DNA of 64,000 nucleotides from Ilex aquifolium (GCA_951799425.1 OX637393.1:34463244-34527243), one strand, 5' to 3'. Positions 21,801 through 34,594 are shown, counted from the first letter of the stretch. Translations and numbers: made by a program. Notes: a model not told the origin generated them from the letters alone.

Positions 21801-24800
21801 CGAGATGAGGAAAATGGGTTATGAGGCTGTTGGAAGATTTAAGACTGTGCTAGAGGTAATGATTTCTTTCATCATGATTGGCATTTGTGGGGCACTTTAA
21901 AAATGTGTAACAAGTTTGATGTCTATTTTTAAGAGCTTGTCGTGTGTTTAATGCTAGTAAGTAAAATAGGAGTTATGCATTAGGTTTGGTGTGAGAGTGA
22001 AAAAACACTTGTAGTGAAGTGGGTCATAATTTTGGAATTTGGTGGACTAATCTAAACAGATACACACACACATGTAGTGCAGATTGCAGTATGTCTGAAA
22101 ATTTTCTGATGAACAATGCACAAGGAACAAAGCTTGAACTTAAATTTGTCCTACGAAAAGGCCATCATCCAGTTTAATTCCCTTTGTCGAGGGTGCTGAG
22201 ATTTGTGGATTGTTTATGTACCTAATCTTTCGCATTATACGCAGAAAGAGGCTTAACTCATCTATAGGAGATAACTTAAAAAGAGATTTGACTTAGGTGG
22301 TTTGGATATACTATAGATGGCCTGTTACAGCACCGTTGAGAAAGAGTGATATGATAGTTAGAGCACATTGATGAAACATGATTAGTGTAGCTGGCCTAAA
22401 AAATATTGGGAAAAGATTTTGTTGAGTTGAGTTGAATATTCGTAGAAACAGGCTGCCCAAATCTATGATAAAGAGGCCTAAATTGATTTATTTAGGTGCA
22501 ACAAGATGATTTATTAGTTTGTATAAATGTTGTTTGTTGTTTGCAAGCAACTTTCTAAATTTTCAGATAACTGAATTTGAAGCATGGTACTTTCGTTACA
22601 GAAGTGGCAAAAGAGGAAGGATGTAATTCGACTTCGGCTTTTGTTGACATATTTGCAAAATGGTATTGAAGGGCCATGGCAGAGGATTCCTTCCATAATT
22701 GCTATATTTGTTGCAGAGGCTTCTCTGATTTTGTTGGATCCTTCGCATGAACATTATTCATCCATAAGTAAACTTTTGATGTGCTCACCGAAGTCAAATA
22801 TGAAGGTGTGTAATCCCTCATCACAATTTCGTTAATATGTGCTTTATATTATAAACATCTGTAATAAAGTTGTAAATAATTAACCAATCTGGTAAATGTT
22901 TGTTAATATTGCAGTCATATCAGTCAAAACCTTAGTATTATAACTGATTCTATGAGCTTCAATAGGTTCTTATATACTCTTGTGAATTGACTTGCAGTCT
23001 ATACCATTATTCCAAGATTTTTTCTGGAGTAGCTCTATTAATTTCAAAACGGACGGGTTGTGGATACTTCGTCTCTTATACGTTGGGCTGAATTCAGACG
23101 ATGATGCTCAAATTTGTATTAGGAACTCCATTCTTGAGGTTGCCTTGAGTTTCTATGCTTCGCCTCTTTCAGATAATGAGTCAAAGGAATTGATTCTTCA
23201 GGTATTATAGGCTATCCTTTGTGCTTCTTCTAGTAAGGTTTTTGAGGCTTAAATTAAACACTTGGACTAAATTACATTATATATATAGATGCACATACTT
23301 CTTTCTTTCTTTTTGGGTTTTTTTTTTTTGGGGGGGGGGGGATACCAAATTAAGCTATATTAGAAATTTGTTGTTCTCTAATGTTGCTGTTACTGATGTT
23401 GATTATGGATAGAACTGGTTGTTGGTTTGATAATGTGGTTTTGTTTGGTTGGTTGCTGGGAAAGTTGGAAACTTTATTATCTGTTACTTTTCATTTTTGA
23501 TTAACTTCCGATATTTTTCATTTTTTATTTTGTTTTCATTTCTTTTGTTTTTGGTTATAAGAGGACGTGCCTTGGGAGTTAGGACAAAGGCAAAGTTGCT
23601 TCATTGTGATGTGAGCATCGTGACTTTCATCATGAAAACAATCTCCCCGCGTGTAAGGATAAGGTTGCATACATCAGACTATGCATTGACAAGGCCATTT
23701 ATTAAAGTTTTTGGTTTGTTCTCTTCTTTGGTCATGGTTTGCATAATCAAATCATATTATTATCATGTTTCTTAAACAACTTCTGGTGATTAGTGTAAAA
23801 ATTAGAATCCTTCTTTTTTGTTTTTTGAAAAGAGAGAAGGGGGGGGGGGGGGGGGGGGTTTGCCGTCCTTTGTTTGGTTTGTTAGGAATGTTTAGTGATC
23901 TGCTTCTTTAGGGGCCTGCACATATTGAAGTTTTTGCTTAAGTAGCAGTGCAATATATGAAGTTTAATCTAGGAATGTTTGGAAGAACTGAAATGTTTTC
24001 TCTTACTTTTGTGTTGTTTTCTGGAGAATATAGTGGTCATCTCCTTCATTAGTACTTCTCTGGTATTTTTCATCCCTTTATTTGAAAAAACAATTTTAGT
24101 TTGGCATGTTCTTTCTTCCAAGATTTTGAGGTCCTAATATTGTTCTTGATTCTTGAAATTGTTGATGGTCTAGTTTATTTTTTCCAGTGAAAAACGAACT
24201 CTTTTTTTGTTTGGTTTTTGGATAGTACGAAAAGCTCATGTCTCCATTGACTTTGGTTTCGTAAGGAGAAGTTTTAGTATTCTTTGGTATGTGGCAACCT
24301 CGGTTTGTGGTTGTTTGTTCATTGAAGTTCAAACTTGGAATTTATTGTTGTGCTTGACTCTCGTGTATGCCACAATCAGCTCCTTAAATATGTTCTTTGA
24401 GATGATTTGGTCTCGGTATGAATTTGAGCATGAGAATGTCTTCACTAATTATACCTTTTGGTAAGGATGAGGATTATAGTCAGAAGTTTGAATTGCATTC
24501 TTTTTTATAAGGATGATCCGTAGTGCTTAACCACTTGCTCTTTTTATGTGACTGAAAGGAGTTATATGTTTTGCCCTGCAGGTGGTGAAGAAGTCTATTA
24601 AGCAACATAAGCTGTCTCGCTATTTAGTTGAGCAGTGTGGTCTAATTTCATGGTTATCATCTGTTGTTTTATTCCTCTGTGAGAAGCTGTACCAAGATCA
24701 GAGGATGTACTCTTTGACTCAGTTAACCATGCTGCTGGAAGTGATTTATTTTCTTACTTAGGAATAACCTTTGTTGTTGTTTTGTAAAATGTCGGTGCAT

Positions 24801-27800
24801 TTCTTTACATCTGTGTGGCTCCCTCCTGACCTCATCCTCTCCCCTTTCGGGTCTGGCTCCTCTACGGTGAGGGAATCAACCGCACACTATGCGATTTAAT
24901 GGAACGAAGCCGGCTTTTTCTCTACCTTTTTTTTTTTTGAAAAATCACTCACCAAAACAGCACCGGTTTAGACCCCTTAACGTAGATGAGCTGGACCCCA
25001 TTCCTCTTCATTCTCCTACCACCGCCAAACTACTATCTTTCATTCTTAGCTTCATCCCACACTTTGCCTATACAGAGATTGTGCAAGCAATATTTGCTCT
25101 CTATGCAAAAAACCCATTACACAATTGTGTAAAAAATTAGATATTGGCAACCTTGTGCAGACTTAGAGCTTCTCTGCTAGTTGCTTATGGCCCGGATGAA
25201 ACTCCTCTGCGGTCAATCAATTTGCTAATATATTACTATGGAGTAATCTGCATGGTTGCGCTTATCTGTTGTTGAAAATTTGCATAGATTGTATAATTTT
25301 TTGGGCATTTGCTCTAATTCTTTGCAAAGTTGTTCTTGATGTTGAAGCGAGAGAGAGAGAAGTGAAGAGAAACGGTTGGACAAACAGATTCCCCTTGGTT
25401 ATTTCTATGCTTGTCTGTTTAGTTGTGTTTTTTCAGAAATTTGACTTTGGTTGAATATTTCTCTTTGACCTAATCTCAACTTGCACCCTGAAAAATTATT
25501 TGAATCTCAATTTATACCCTCAAAGTTTAAAAATATCAATTTATACCCTGAAAGGCATAAATTTGTATCAATGTGCATCGGGTTAATTGCCATCCATTTT
25601 GCTGTTAAAAAAGTTTGGAAAAATTACATAGTATACCTTCAAAGTTTAAATATTTCACATTTATGATTAAAAAAGAATTTTATCCATTAATACTCGTTAA
25701 ATACCTCTCAATTGTGTCATGTCGTGTTATTTTGTGTCATGTCGTATTATTTTTGTATTGTGTTTGACTCGATAAAAAAAAATTTTAACACAAAATATTT
25801 TTCGTGTCGAGTCAATTGCGTTGTATTGTATATTTCATATTTATGACAATTTATATAATATTTTTTATTAAAAATTATAAAATAACTATTTTTTGACTAC
25901 AATACTCATTAAATAACTATTCTCTAACTAGAGTTATGTTTTTCATATCTAACTTTAATTTGATCGAACAGTAAAAAAAATCGTGTCTAATTGTAGACAA
26001 AAAATAGCTATTTAACAAGTATTGTAAGCAAAAAATAGGTATTTTATAATTTTTTTAAAATTTTAAAAATATTTTTTTATTTACCGGAACATGATACGAA
26101 AATATTATGACACGATACAACTGAGAGCAATTTAACGAGCATTACTGGAAGAAACTCTTTTTGAATCATAAATATAAAATATTTAAACTTTAGGGGTGTA
26201 ATTTATAATTAGTCCAAACTTTTTTAACGGCAAAATGAATGACAGTTAATCTCAAGTGCACATTGATACTAATTTATTCCTTTTAAGGTGTAAAATATCA
26301 ATTTTCAAACTTTGAGGGTGCAAATTGAGATTCAAGTGTACAAGTTGGGATTAGCCTTTTCTCTTTTAATAAGTTCAATCTATTTATTCTTCCAACGTTT
26401 GGCCTTCTACAATCAATTTTCTATTCTGAACTTTCGATTTTCAAAGAGTTCTTTTGATTTTTTGAGATTTTTCATACAATTTTTTGTTCGTTCTTTACTT
26501 AAAGGAGTTTTATGGTATTGGTATATACACGAGAGTATTAGCTGAGTTCGGTTAACGTTGGGAATGTTCAATGGGTTTTTTCCTGGAGTTCACCAATTTG
26601 GTGAAAGCATATGAGGTTGAACCATTAGTCTTTATGCAATTGTGCAAAAAATTAAGTATCTCTAAAAACAGATGATAAGATGGTACAAAAAATTAGCTTA
26701 AAAATATTTCACGTTAACTCATTCCCAAACTCTCTCAACCCTTGAGGCAATTCATTGTGCTTACCCGAATTCACAGAGAGAGAAAGCTTGTAGAAGCACA
26801 GATAGAGAGAATGAATTCGTGGGTCTTGAATGTGGTGGTATTTATTGAGGTAAATTACTAGTGTCGTAAAGAGTGTAAAGAGTGTCGTTTCACTTCAGTC
26901 GGGTAGGGACAATAGTTTACTGCCTACCTTACCTTACCAAAACTGTGTCGTTTCATTTCAGTGGGCAAAACGATGGCGTCCTATTTAACTGCACCGGGTG
27001 CGGTTTGCTTGTCAACAGCAGACGAGCCACACCCCACCCCATTCTGCCTCTTCTTTGATGTTCGGGTGGGGATTTGTACTCCTTGATCAGTAAACAGTAT
27101 GGCTGAATATTTCCACCGTGGGGCATCTTGCCGAATTGCGGTGGGTCAGAATATTGCTGGAAAATTAGGAAATAAGTTTCTATACAATGAAAAACATAAG
27201 TTTGGAAGATGAAGACCTTAAAAAAAATGCTAGTTGGGTTGACTCAAGACTATGGCTCAGTTTTTGGTTTCTGCACAAGCACTGAAATGACATGGACTCA
27301 TGTATGTTGTATTAGATGAGTATGGTTGCTGCTAATGTGATGCAGGACAAGATGGAGAACAGACTGCTCTGAAAAAAGAGAACATAATTCAGGATGAAGT
27401 CAAAAAAAAACAATTACAACCAAAAGAGCAAAAAGGATTGTAACACTTCCAACGCAATCTAGTATCTCATTCAATAATCAAGTCTTCTCTAACCCATAAG
27501 AGCCTAAATAACCGATACCAAAAATCAGAAAATAATAGTCTTTTAATCCTAAATTATTCAACAAATACTTTCCGAAAAAAATGAATTATTAAATAAATTC
27601 AGTAAAAACTGTGACCCATAAAATAATGCTAGAACAATTTCCTAAAAACCCTAATCTTGAATTTAAGTTTCATTTAGTTCTTTTCAGATCCACATCATGA
27701 TCACTGTCAAAAGTCATCATATGACTGTCTTCTTTAAGATGTGCAAACCATTTAAGTGGATTATTTCTTAATTATCTCCTATTGGTGATATCTCTAGTTG

Positions 27801-30800
27801 TCCTATTTATCCATCTTAACATTTGCATTTCAACCGCATTGAGTTTCTAAGTATGTTGCTTCTTAGTTGCCGGTCGAACTTACATTTCAGCCCAAGGGAT
27901 ATATGTCGCTCGCCTAATACACTAGATGCACTTCTAAACTTAACCTATTATGCTTTAATTTTGGGATTAACATCTTCCCCATGTTCTCTTTGTTATGGAC
28001 AATTGACCCCAAATATAGAAAGTGTTTCTTTTTGGTATAGCTTAATCTTCTCTCTTTGCTGTCTCCCCATTTCAATATTTATATTTTTATGAATGTTACA
28101 TTTCATATATTGAGGATTGGTTCTACCTATTTTGAATCATCTTGATGCCAAAGTTTATCTCTAATTTTTAAATTTATTGTTAGTTCCTAGTTTAGTTTCA
28201 ATAATCACTACTATATCATCAACAAATAAAATACACCTTGGAAACGGGACTACCATGGCCCCATGTTTTGATTGGACAATCATAATTATGTTAAGATAGT
28301 GTTGCGACACAAAGAAACTTTTTGTTTTTTGGTCTGCATTTTCTTGATTGGACACCAAAAATGGTTATTCTGTCATGCTTTATAATTAGTGAATGGCATA
28401 TAAAAGAAAGAAATTTCTATTTTTGTTATGTTATTTTGTTCCAATCCGCATTATGCGCAGGATCTTCAACTAATATATTTGAATTGAGCTTTGCATTCTG
28501 CCAAAAAGTAAAAAAATTATGAAAAAAAACCTTTATTAGTTCTAAGCTCTAGTTGCACATGCTGTGTTTCTTTAGTCATTCTAGGAACTATACCTTTACA
28601 GGGACAAAATTATTGGAGAGCCTTGCATTAGAATTAAGATAAACTGTGTTTTTAAAGGATTTAGCCACTATTTTTGTTTAATTTTTATTTTTAGACCTCT
28701 ATGTTGCTGGACAAATAGATGTTGATTGCTGACATATTGTTCTCCTAACTTGTGTCGTTGTTGTGATTTAGGTAGTCAATGATGTTATATCTTCTAGAAA
28801 TGGTGATGAGTGGTTTCAAACATTTGCCCTTGAGCAGCTCGCTGAACTTTCATCTCATCTATACAAAATTTTAGTTGGCGACATCAAGGTGATAAAAGAC
28901 AATGTTCCCGTAATTAATTCAATCCTTCAAGTACTGACGTCAACATTGAGAATATCACAAAAGAAGACTGTATATCAGCCACATTTTACCCTGTCAGTTG
29001 AAGGTTTGTTTGAAATATGTGAAGCGGTTAATGCATGTGGTAATGGAAGGTATTGTCCCACTATGGAATTTGGACTTGAAGCTGTACTTATGAGCTCTCC
29101 TCCAGTGGATATTTTCTGCATGGTATCTCTCATTTCACCTCTACCCCCTCTCTTCCCATGATGAATGTGCTTGTCTGTGCATGTGTGATTGAGCATGGCT
29201 AATGAGTTTTCATGAGTTTTGTATAGTGTGTCAAACTTTTTGTTAATTGTATATGCATAATAACTGGTGACATGAGTTGTTCTGCATCTTCTAGAAGGGT
29301 TGTGCCCATCACATTTTTGGCTAAGTTGATGTCCAAATCTATTGTTTTGTTGAACCCAAATTAGTGCTCTTTTTTACTCTTTAATTCATAATTTTGCCGA
29401 ATTATTTCCTCATCACGTTATTATTGGATACCGAAAATTTTTACGTGCTTACAGGATCGAGAAAAGCTTCTAAAGTTTGTTACATGGGCAATTTCAAGTG
29501 CTGTACAATCAACCTCAACAAAAAGGCTTCAGGCCAAAGAATCTTATCAAAATTTTACAATTTTCTTGGAGGAAAAAGAATCTGAAGATTCTTTTGTATC
29601 AAAGCTTTTACGATGGCTAACTGCTTCAATTATCCGTGGAAGGCTTTCAAAAGAATTGAATAAGTATGACTCCAGTAGTCTTTTTGCAAGATCAAACCTG
29701 CAGACGCTGCAATCTTTACTTGAACACAATGGGAAAGGATGTCCCGAAAACAAGTCTTGGTTTGACTCTGAAGATATATTAGCTGCTGCAGTTTTTTACC
29801 TCCAACAGTATATTGGCATGAACTGCCGAGTGCTTCCTTCTGCTGTTTCTGCACTTAGTCTCCTACTTTTTCCAGCTACCTCCCTTGCAGGTCCACTCTA
29901 TCTTATGGTCTTACGGACAATTAATTTATTTTGGTGATATACACAAGAGCCACACATAGTCCAAGAAACCCCCCCCCCCCCCCCAAAAAAAAAAAAAAAA
30001 AAAAAAAGGAAACACCGCAAGCACCTTATTTTCTATAACAACTATCCAACGAATAAGAAATGGACCTGTTTTGATTTTACTTTTATGTAGGTTTTTTTGG
30101 TTCAAAATGACATTGAATTTCTCTTATATGGAGACATTGCTTTGTTATTGTTTCTACAACATAGTCGATTTTTTACCTTACTAATGAAATGGCTAATTAT
30201 CGCATGACACTTTCATTATTACACATTTGTTTTGCGCTGTCCCCACCTTAAAGGGATGCCCTGCTTGCACAAAGGAAAAAAGTGCTTGGTCCGCCTTTCG
30301 ATATTGGGAACCCTTGGAGGCCAAGTCAAGTTGAAAGTCACTTTAGAATAATGGAAAATTAATTTGAGAATCGTGAGTGTCACTTTTGTCTATGGATCTT
30401 TATTTCTTGAAGCCTAAAGGTATTGCTCTCTTTCTAGAGATTATATAGTAACTATATATTCAAAAATATGATTCGAAGGCAGTCTTTCCTTGTTGGATTT
30501 TTTTTGACTTTTCAACTTCTTGTGAATTATAAGCAATTAATGCCAAAGCCTTTAGGTATTTCTCTCATTCTTTGACTTTTCAACTTCTTGGGGATCTTAA
30601 GCAATTCACTGTCTAATTACAAAGAAGGAATTTGTTGTCTCCTTTGTTGAAGCTTTGTTATTTATCTTGATGTTGTGCAGAAGCAGACAACCGGCTAGGC
30701 CATGGGAGTCATTTGATGTCGTTGTGGTCGAGGATTCGTTTTCCTGCTGAAGCTAATCCTGCTTGGCGATGGTAATATGTTTGCTCTTCTCCACATTTTA

Positions 30801-32316
30801 TTTGTTCTTTGAATTCTACTATCTATTCAGTCCAAAAAAGGATATGCATAAATATCTCTACCATCGAACATGCAGGTATCATATGTTTGATCATTACTGT
30901 GCTGAATAAAGGATAATTTTCATAGCAGTTGAACCAATATCTGTTTGGGGTTTGTTTTGAACTTCTGATACACCCTACTCTCACCTTTTTGCTCATTGGC
31001 CTAAATATGATTTCCCTAGTAATAGAGATTGTCGTTTTTGTTGGTTGTTGAGTGGGGAAATAGGAAGAGACAAACCCGGCCTAGACAGTAACTCGCCCAG
31101 GGTCTAGGTCACTGAGATCACTTGTTCAACCGATGTGTCAGGTGATTCAATTGTTTGGTAAATGAAGACTACAATTGTGTTAGATAACAAAGTTCATAGA
31201 TGAGAAAAAAAACGTGCTCATTAATAACTAAATGGTTATTAATGAACAAAAATTGCCTCGAATTCTTGATATGCTACAATGAGATAATTATCTCAATAAC
31301 TAAATCATAATGACCAGTAGTAGTGGATTTTAGTCGACTATATTTACAGAATAAAATTCACGTTAGGAGCAAAATTAAAAGGAACAACTTGTGCAGTGGT
31401 GATATTGGATGAAAATATAAAATTAACCGAACTCCAAAGTCATTGTTCATTCGAGCAAAGACAATTTAATTTCTAAGAGAGCGGGGGTTTGGATGCAACG
31501 ATAAGATTGCTTTATTGGGATCCGAGCATCATGATTTCGAGTCGTGGAAGCTTGGACCCCACAGTGGTGGGAGTCTTGGGCATTGGGCTGCCCGTTGTTG
31601 TATTTTAAGGTTTATAAAAGACAAGCATTTTTTTTCGATTTATTTTTCACGTTCTAGAGATGGACTTCAATCTGCTAGGGTGATCTGATGATTGTGGCTA
31701 GTCATTTTTTCAGTCTAGCCTGAGGAGACCTCTGAGTAGCTTTTGAGAGGGATTTTTTTAATTTGGAAGGGCTGAGAAGATTCGGGAAGAAATTTATTAG
31801 GTTTAGCTGGTATTTGGCTCAATTTCAGATAATATATATGATTTTTTTGTTCAGTGATTTTATCTAGAATTCTATACAATTACTTTTAACACCAATTACA
31901 GACACTTACAGATGCTCATAAAAAGACTGAAAGAAAGCAAAAAAAAAAAAAAAAAGAAGCTGCTATAGCTGCTGAGGTTTATATGAGAAATTCGGCTGGA
32001 CTTGGGCTTAAAGATTTGAAGTCCCAGCTCCTTGCCTTGTAGCTACTTCTGCTGCCATGTCACGCTCACTGTCCTTGTCAAACTGAAGCCCTTTTTTTTC
32101 CTTCATGCGTACAGGTCATTTTACCAGCCATGGAAGGATCTTCCTTCTGAACGTACGGTTGCAGAGAAGATGGATGAAATCCATGCTTGTCAAACTCTTC
32201 TGGTGGTAGTTTCAAATGTCCTCGGAAAGAAATCTTTAGATTCACAAGTTCTATCTCATGTAGATGTGGAAAATACTGGGGTGTTTAAATGGGAAAGAAG
32301 TTTGCTTGAAACTTGA
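12869..32316 (+). CDS. URB1: URB1/NPA1, nucleolar pre-ribosomal-associated protein 1, complete gene, copy 1
   Basis: URB1 (yeast Npa1) is a very large alpha-helical repeat protein of the nucleolus that acts in early pre-60S ribosome assembly. The call rests on the N-terminal Npa1-type region (exon 1, with EWLCQYIQTSSKCSELLQAW) and on the overall size. I traced 13 coding exons with GT-AG borders: 12869-13995, 14074-14812, 16314-16806, 17838-18007, 18116-21520, 21628-21855, 22602-22805, 22998-23201, 24582-24740, 28772-29122, 29455-29890, 30681-30771 and 32115-32316. Phases agree at every junction and the total is 2602 residues plus a TGA stop. The ATG at 12869 follows the acceptor TTGCAG of a leader intron. 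Exon 5 alone gives 1135 residues. Intron 9 is 4 kb and carries transposon remnants. No stop or frameshift interrupts the model, so this copy looks functional. Exon borders were chosen by eye and could shift slightly. Confidence 0.9.
23318..23341. repeat. T12-G12 homopolymer tract in URB1 intron 8
   Basis: Twelve T are followed by twelve G. Copy 2 has thirteen G, which changes the offset between copies by one. Tracts like this are often miscounted in sequencing. Confidence 0.9.
23839..23858. repeat. G20 homopolymer in URB1 intron 8
   Basis: Twenty consecutive G on the plus strand. The length is the same in copy 2. It could form a quadruplex; the exact length is uncertain. Confidence 0.9.
25467..26357. 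mobile_element. Non-autonomous Mutator-like element (891 bp) in URB1 intron 9
   Basis: Imperfect terminal inverted repeats about 280 bases long bracket an AT-rich core. The left end reads GACCTAATCTCAACTTG and the inverted right end AGGCTAATCCCAACTTG. A 9-base direct repeat, TTTCTCTTT, flanks it at 25458-25466 and 26358-26366, the size of a Mutator-family target duplication. It encodes no transposase. A related sequence lies at 33217-33325. Confidence 0.75.
27770..28280 (-). mobile_element. Degraded LINE reverse-transcriptase remnant in URB1 intron 9
   Basis: On the minus strand, 28161-28358 reads ILFVDDIVVIIET, which matches the catalytic motif of plant LINE reverse transcriptases (usually FADD). 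Further along, EMQMLRWI near 27835 matches a conserved C-terminal LINE word. Several stops and gaps lie between, so this is an old fragment in antisense orientation to URB1. Confidence 0.65.
29969..30007. repeat. C16-A23 homopolymer tract in URB1 intron 11
   Basis: Sixteen C are followed by twenty-three A. The A run may be the tail of an old retroposed element in antisense; no body is recognisable. Confidence 0.85.
31490..31615. mobile_element. Possible SINE-like remnant in URB1 intron 12
   Basis: Part of this stretch resembles a tRNA-type B box (GATTTCGAGTCGTGGAA), followed about 50 bases later by GGGCTGCCCGTTGTTGTATTTT. This is like the end of plant Au-type SINEs, but a clear A box and a target duplication were not found. 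Confidence 0.35.
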
Positions 32317-32943
32317 ATGATGTCTTTGGTTAATTCAATCCATCTTTATTTCAATCTATTGGTCTTCCCATTAGTTTGATTTATGTATGTTTCTTAACGT
32401 TATTTTTTCCTTGAAACGGATTTGGTTCATCATGCAAAGGAGGAAAGGGGGACAGATTTTGTATGCATCGTTTCCGGACTTGAAAGCCATTGCGAAAAGG
32501 GTCGTTGTTTATCAGCGTCATGAAGCATAGGGGAACTACTGGTTGATAATTGGGTAAATTGGCTGTGCAGATGTATATATATACTATGCTGCTTTTGAAA
32601 AAGGGTCTATGATGCTTCTTTCTGCCATTCTTCAACTGGATTTATAACTCCTTAGGCCCGAGTTTGGTTTGTTTCTAATATTATACTTAAATATTTTACT
32701 TGGTGGAAAAATAACAAAAAAAAAAAAAAAACTCTTAGCTTTGTGTTAAAGATATTTAAAGTTTCATTGGTCATGTGTGTTGCGGACTTGGTCTGAGTCT
32801 AGCAGAGCTTTGAACTTAAATTTGAGCTCACAGTATGAAACATAAGTCAAATTGAATCAAACTTAGCAATCTTAACAGTCTGTCTATATGGGGACTAAAA
32901 TGACACGAGGACTAAATTGATAAAATTAATACATTAATGACCA
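32317..32943. other. URB1 3' region and intergenic DNA
   Basis: The 3' untranslated region of URB1 presumably begins here. No clear single polyadenylation site was chosen. Beyond it I see no gene. Confidence 0.5.
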
Positions 32944-33325
32944 TCAATTTATACTCACATGCATCATCCCTTTAGGGTAAATAGCTTAAACTTATTCGTT
33001 ATTAAATTTAGGGTTAATTGTAATTTGTATATCAAAAGATTACTCGAATCTTAATTTACACTCTCAAAGTTTAAAACTATCAATTTATACTCCCATGCAT
33101 CATCCCTTTAAAGTACATAGCTTAAACTTACTCGTTATTAAATTTGGGGTTAATTGTAATTTGTACCTCAAAAGATTACTCGAATCTTAATTTACACTCT
33201 CAAAGTTTAAAAATATCAATTTATTCGTATCAATGTATACTTGAGACTAACTGATGTCTATTTTGCCGTTAAAAAAGTTTGAATTAATTATAAATTGCAC
33301 CCTCAAAGTTTAAATAGAACACCCC
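32944..33325. repeat. Tandem 136-base repeat joined to a Mutator-like terminal repeat
   Basis: Two units starting near 32958 and 33094 (CATGCATCATCCCTTTA) share about 136 bases with few differences. Sequence from about 33217 to 33325 (GCCGTTAAAAAAGTTTG, CCCTCAAAGTTTAAAT) matches the terminal repeat of the element at 25467-26357. This looks like a partly duplicated solo end of the same family. Confidence 0.65.
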
Positions 33326-34400
33326 TCCATCTGATTTATGAGCTTACACACTCCCTATATACCTTTCTACCAAACCCCATAAGTTATATGCCTCGAATTA
33401 ATCTTGAACCTTTTCAAAAATTTGGTCAAAGTGAGCTCAAAACTCACTTTCAAGAATAAGGTCGGACTTGAAACTTTTATTATTACCCTCTAAACGACCC
33501 TCAAACCAATTTCTAAGGCCATAATCGAGTTCCTAGGGTCCAGCTTAGCTAGGGGACCCCTCACTCGAAGCCTAAACATCCAAACCAAGGAGATCAAATT
33601 CTCCATGGCCAACACTTTCCCACCACCGTCACACCACCACCGGCCACGACAAGCCACCAAACCACCACCAAACATCACCCTAAGACCCCCAGAACACAAC
33701 CCTATGCTTCAATTAATCCAAAACACTTGGGATTTACAAACCCGTTTCATGAAAACCTAAAACCCAAAACTTTAAACTTTGAATTCGTTTAATAACAGTA
33801 CATGAAACAAAATTCTAACTATACTACTGAATTCCTAGCATCCATATTAGTCTAATAGTATACCTCTTGTTGTTTGAAGATTCTTCTACGGAAAACCCGA
33901 ATATTCAAGCTTTGGTGTTTCTATCTTTCTTCTCTATCTCTCTTCCAACCGATTTTCTCTGCTTTTAAATCCTTCAAACAAGCTGACTCACCTTCAAGCT
34001 GCTGGGTGGAGTTCATGCAAGCCAAGAGAAGCTCCACCCCGCCACCAAGCCACCATGGGAGGTATTTGTCACTTCAAGGGCAATCTTGTAAGTACTCATT
34101 TTGAATAAATTTCAAAAATTAATTAAAAATATTATTTTTTTTAAATTACAAACGTATTAAATAAGTCACTAGAAAATTTCCATTTAAATTATTAGACTCA
34201 AATCGACCTCTGATTTGATTCGCGAACACCATTCTCACACGTCTAACTCCCCCGTTTGCACTAATCTAAATTCGTCTGATTGAGGGTATAATGTGAAAAA
34301 TTTAATCTTTAAAAATACAAAATGAGAATTTTGAAATTTTTTAGCCCCAAAATCCGTGCGAAGATGAAGGCGGGGATGAACTTACCTTACCCGACCCCCG
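33326..34400. other. Intergenic region, possible degraded retrotransposon end
   Basis: No gene supported. The stretch has a CCACCACCA-rich tract (33615-33670) on the plus strand, then a pyrimidine-rich part and GCCACCATGGGAGG near 34050. The texture resembles the untranslated end of a plant LTR element, but I found no paired repeat or primer site. Confidence 0.35.
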
Positions 34401-34410
34401 TAATACCCGC

Positions 34411-34594
34411 TATATATATAAACTTCAGTTAAAGGCTTAAGGCCCTATCTTACTACTCTCCTCTTCCTCTATCACTATCAGCATCAGTGCCGCCCGCCTC
34501 TCGCCTCTCACTCTCTCTCCTCTTCCTCTAAGCTCAATCGCCTTCGGCGCTGCAAACTGAACCATCTCTCCATCGGCGCTGAGAACTGAAGTTG
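34411..34594 (+). promoter_or_regulatory. TATA box and pyrimidine-rich untranslated first exon
   Basis: TATATATATA at 34411-34420 precedes a CT-rich leader (about 34445-34594) that ends at a donor, GAAGTTG|GTATGT. This looks like the promoter and untranslated exon of the syntaxin-like gene downstream. A second TATA-like ACTATATAATGC lies near 34786-34797. Confidence 0.5.

Larger units (their letters stand above)
1..25555. repeat. Large direct duplication, copy 1
   Basis: This stretch is nearly identical to 38459-64000 and in the same orientation. It carries the FRS pseudogene, the pararetrovirus, the promoter-like module and URB1 as far as intron 9. The offset is 38458 up to about 12.1 kb, then drops by 6 at the GGGCTT array and by 8 at the CT microsatellite, and rises by 1 at a poly-G tract. 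I counted about 16 substitutions by eye. Position 1 already lies inside homology, so the true left boundary is outside the window. It could be a real recent tandem duplication or two haplotypes placed end to end during assembly. Confidence 0.97.

Noticed and set aside
24800..25140. Possible SINE or gene fragment around 24.8-25.1 kb in intron 9
   Set aside because: An 83-residue open frame and some tRNA-like words are present, but no A/B box pair, tail or target duplication could be supported.
33490..33699. Gly-rich open frame on the minus strand
   Set aside because: It comes from the CCACCA-rich tract and has no homology I recognise.
33870..34400. Solo LTR upstream of the syntaxin fragment
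   Set aside because: The texture is suggestive, but no TG...CA ends or target duplication could be found.
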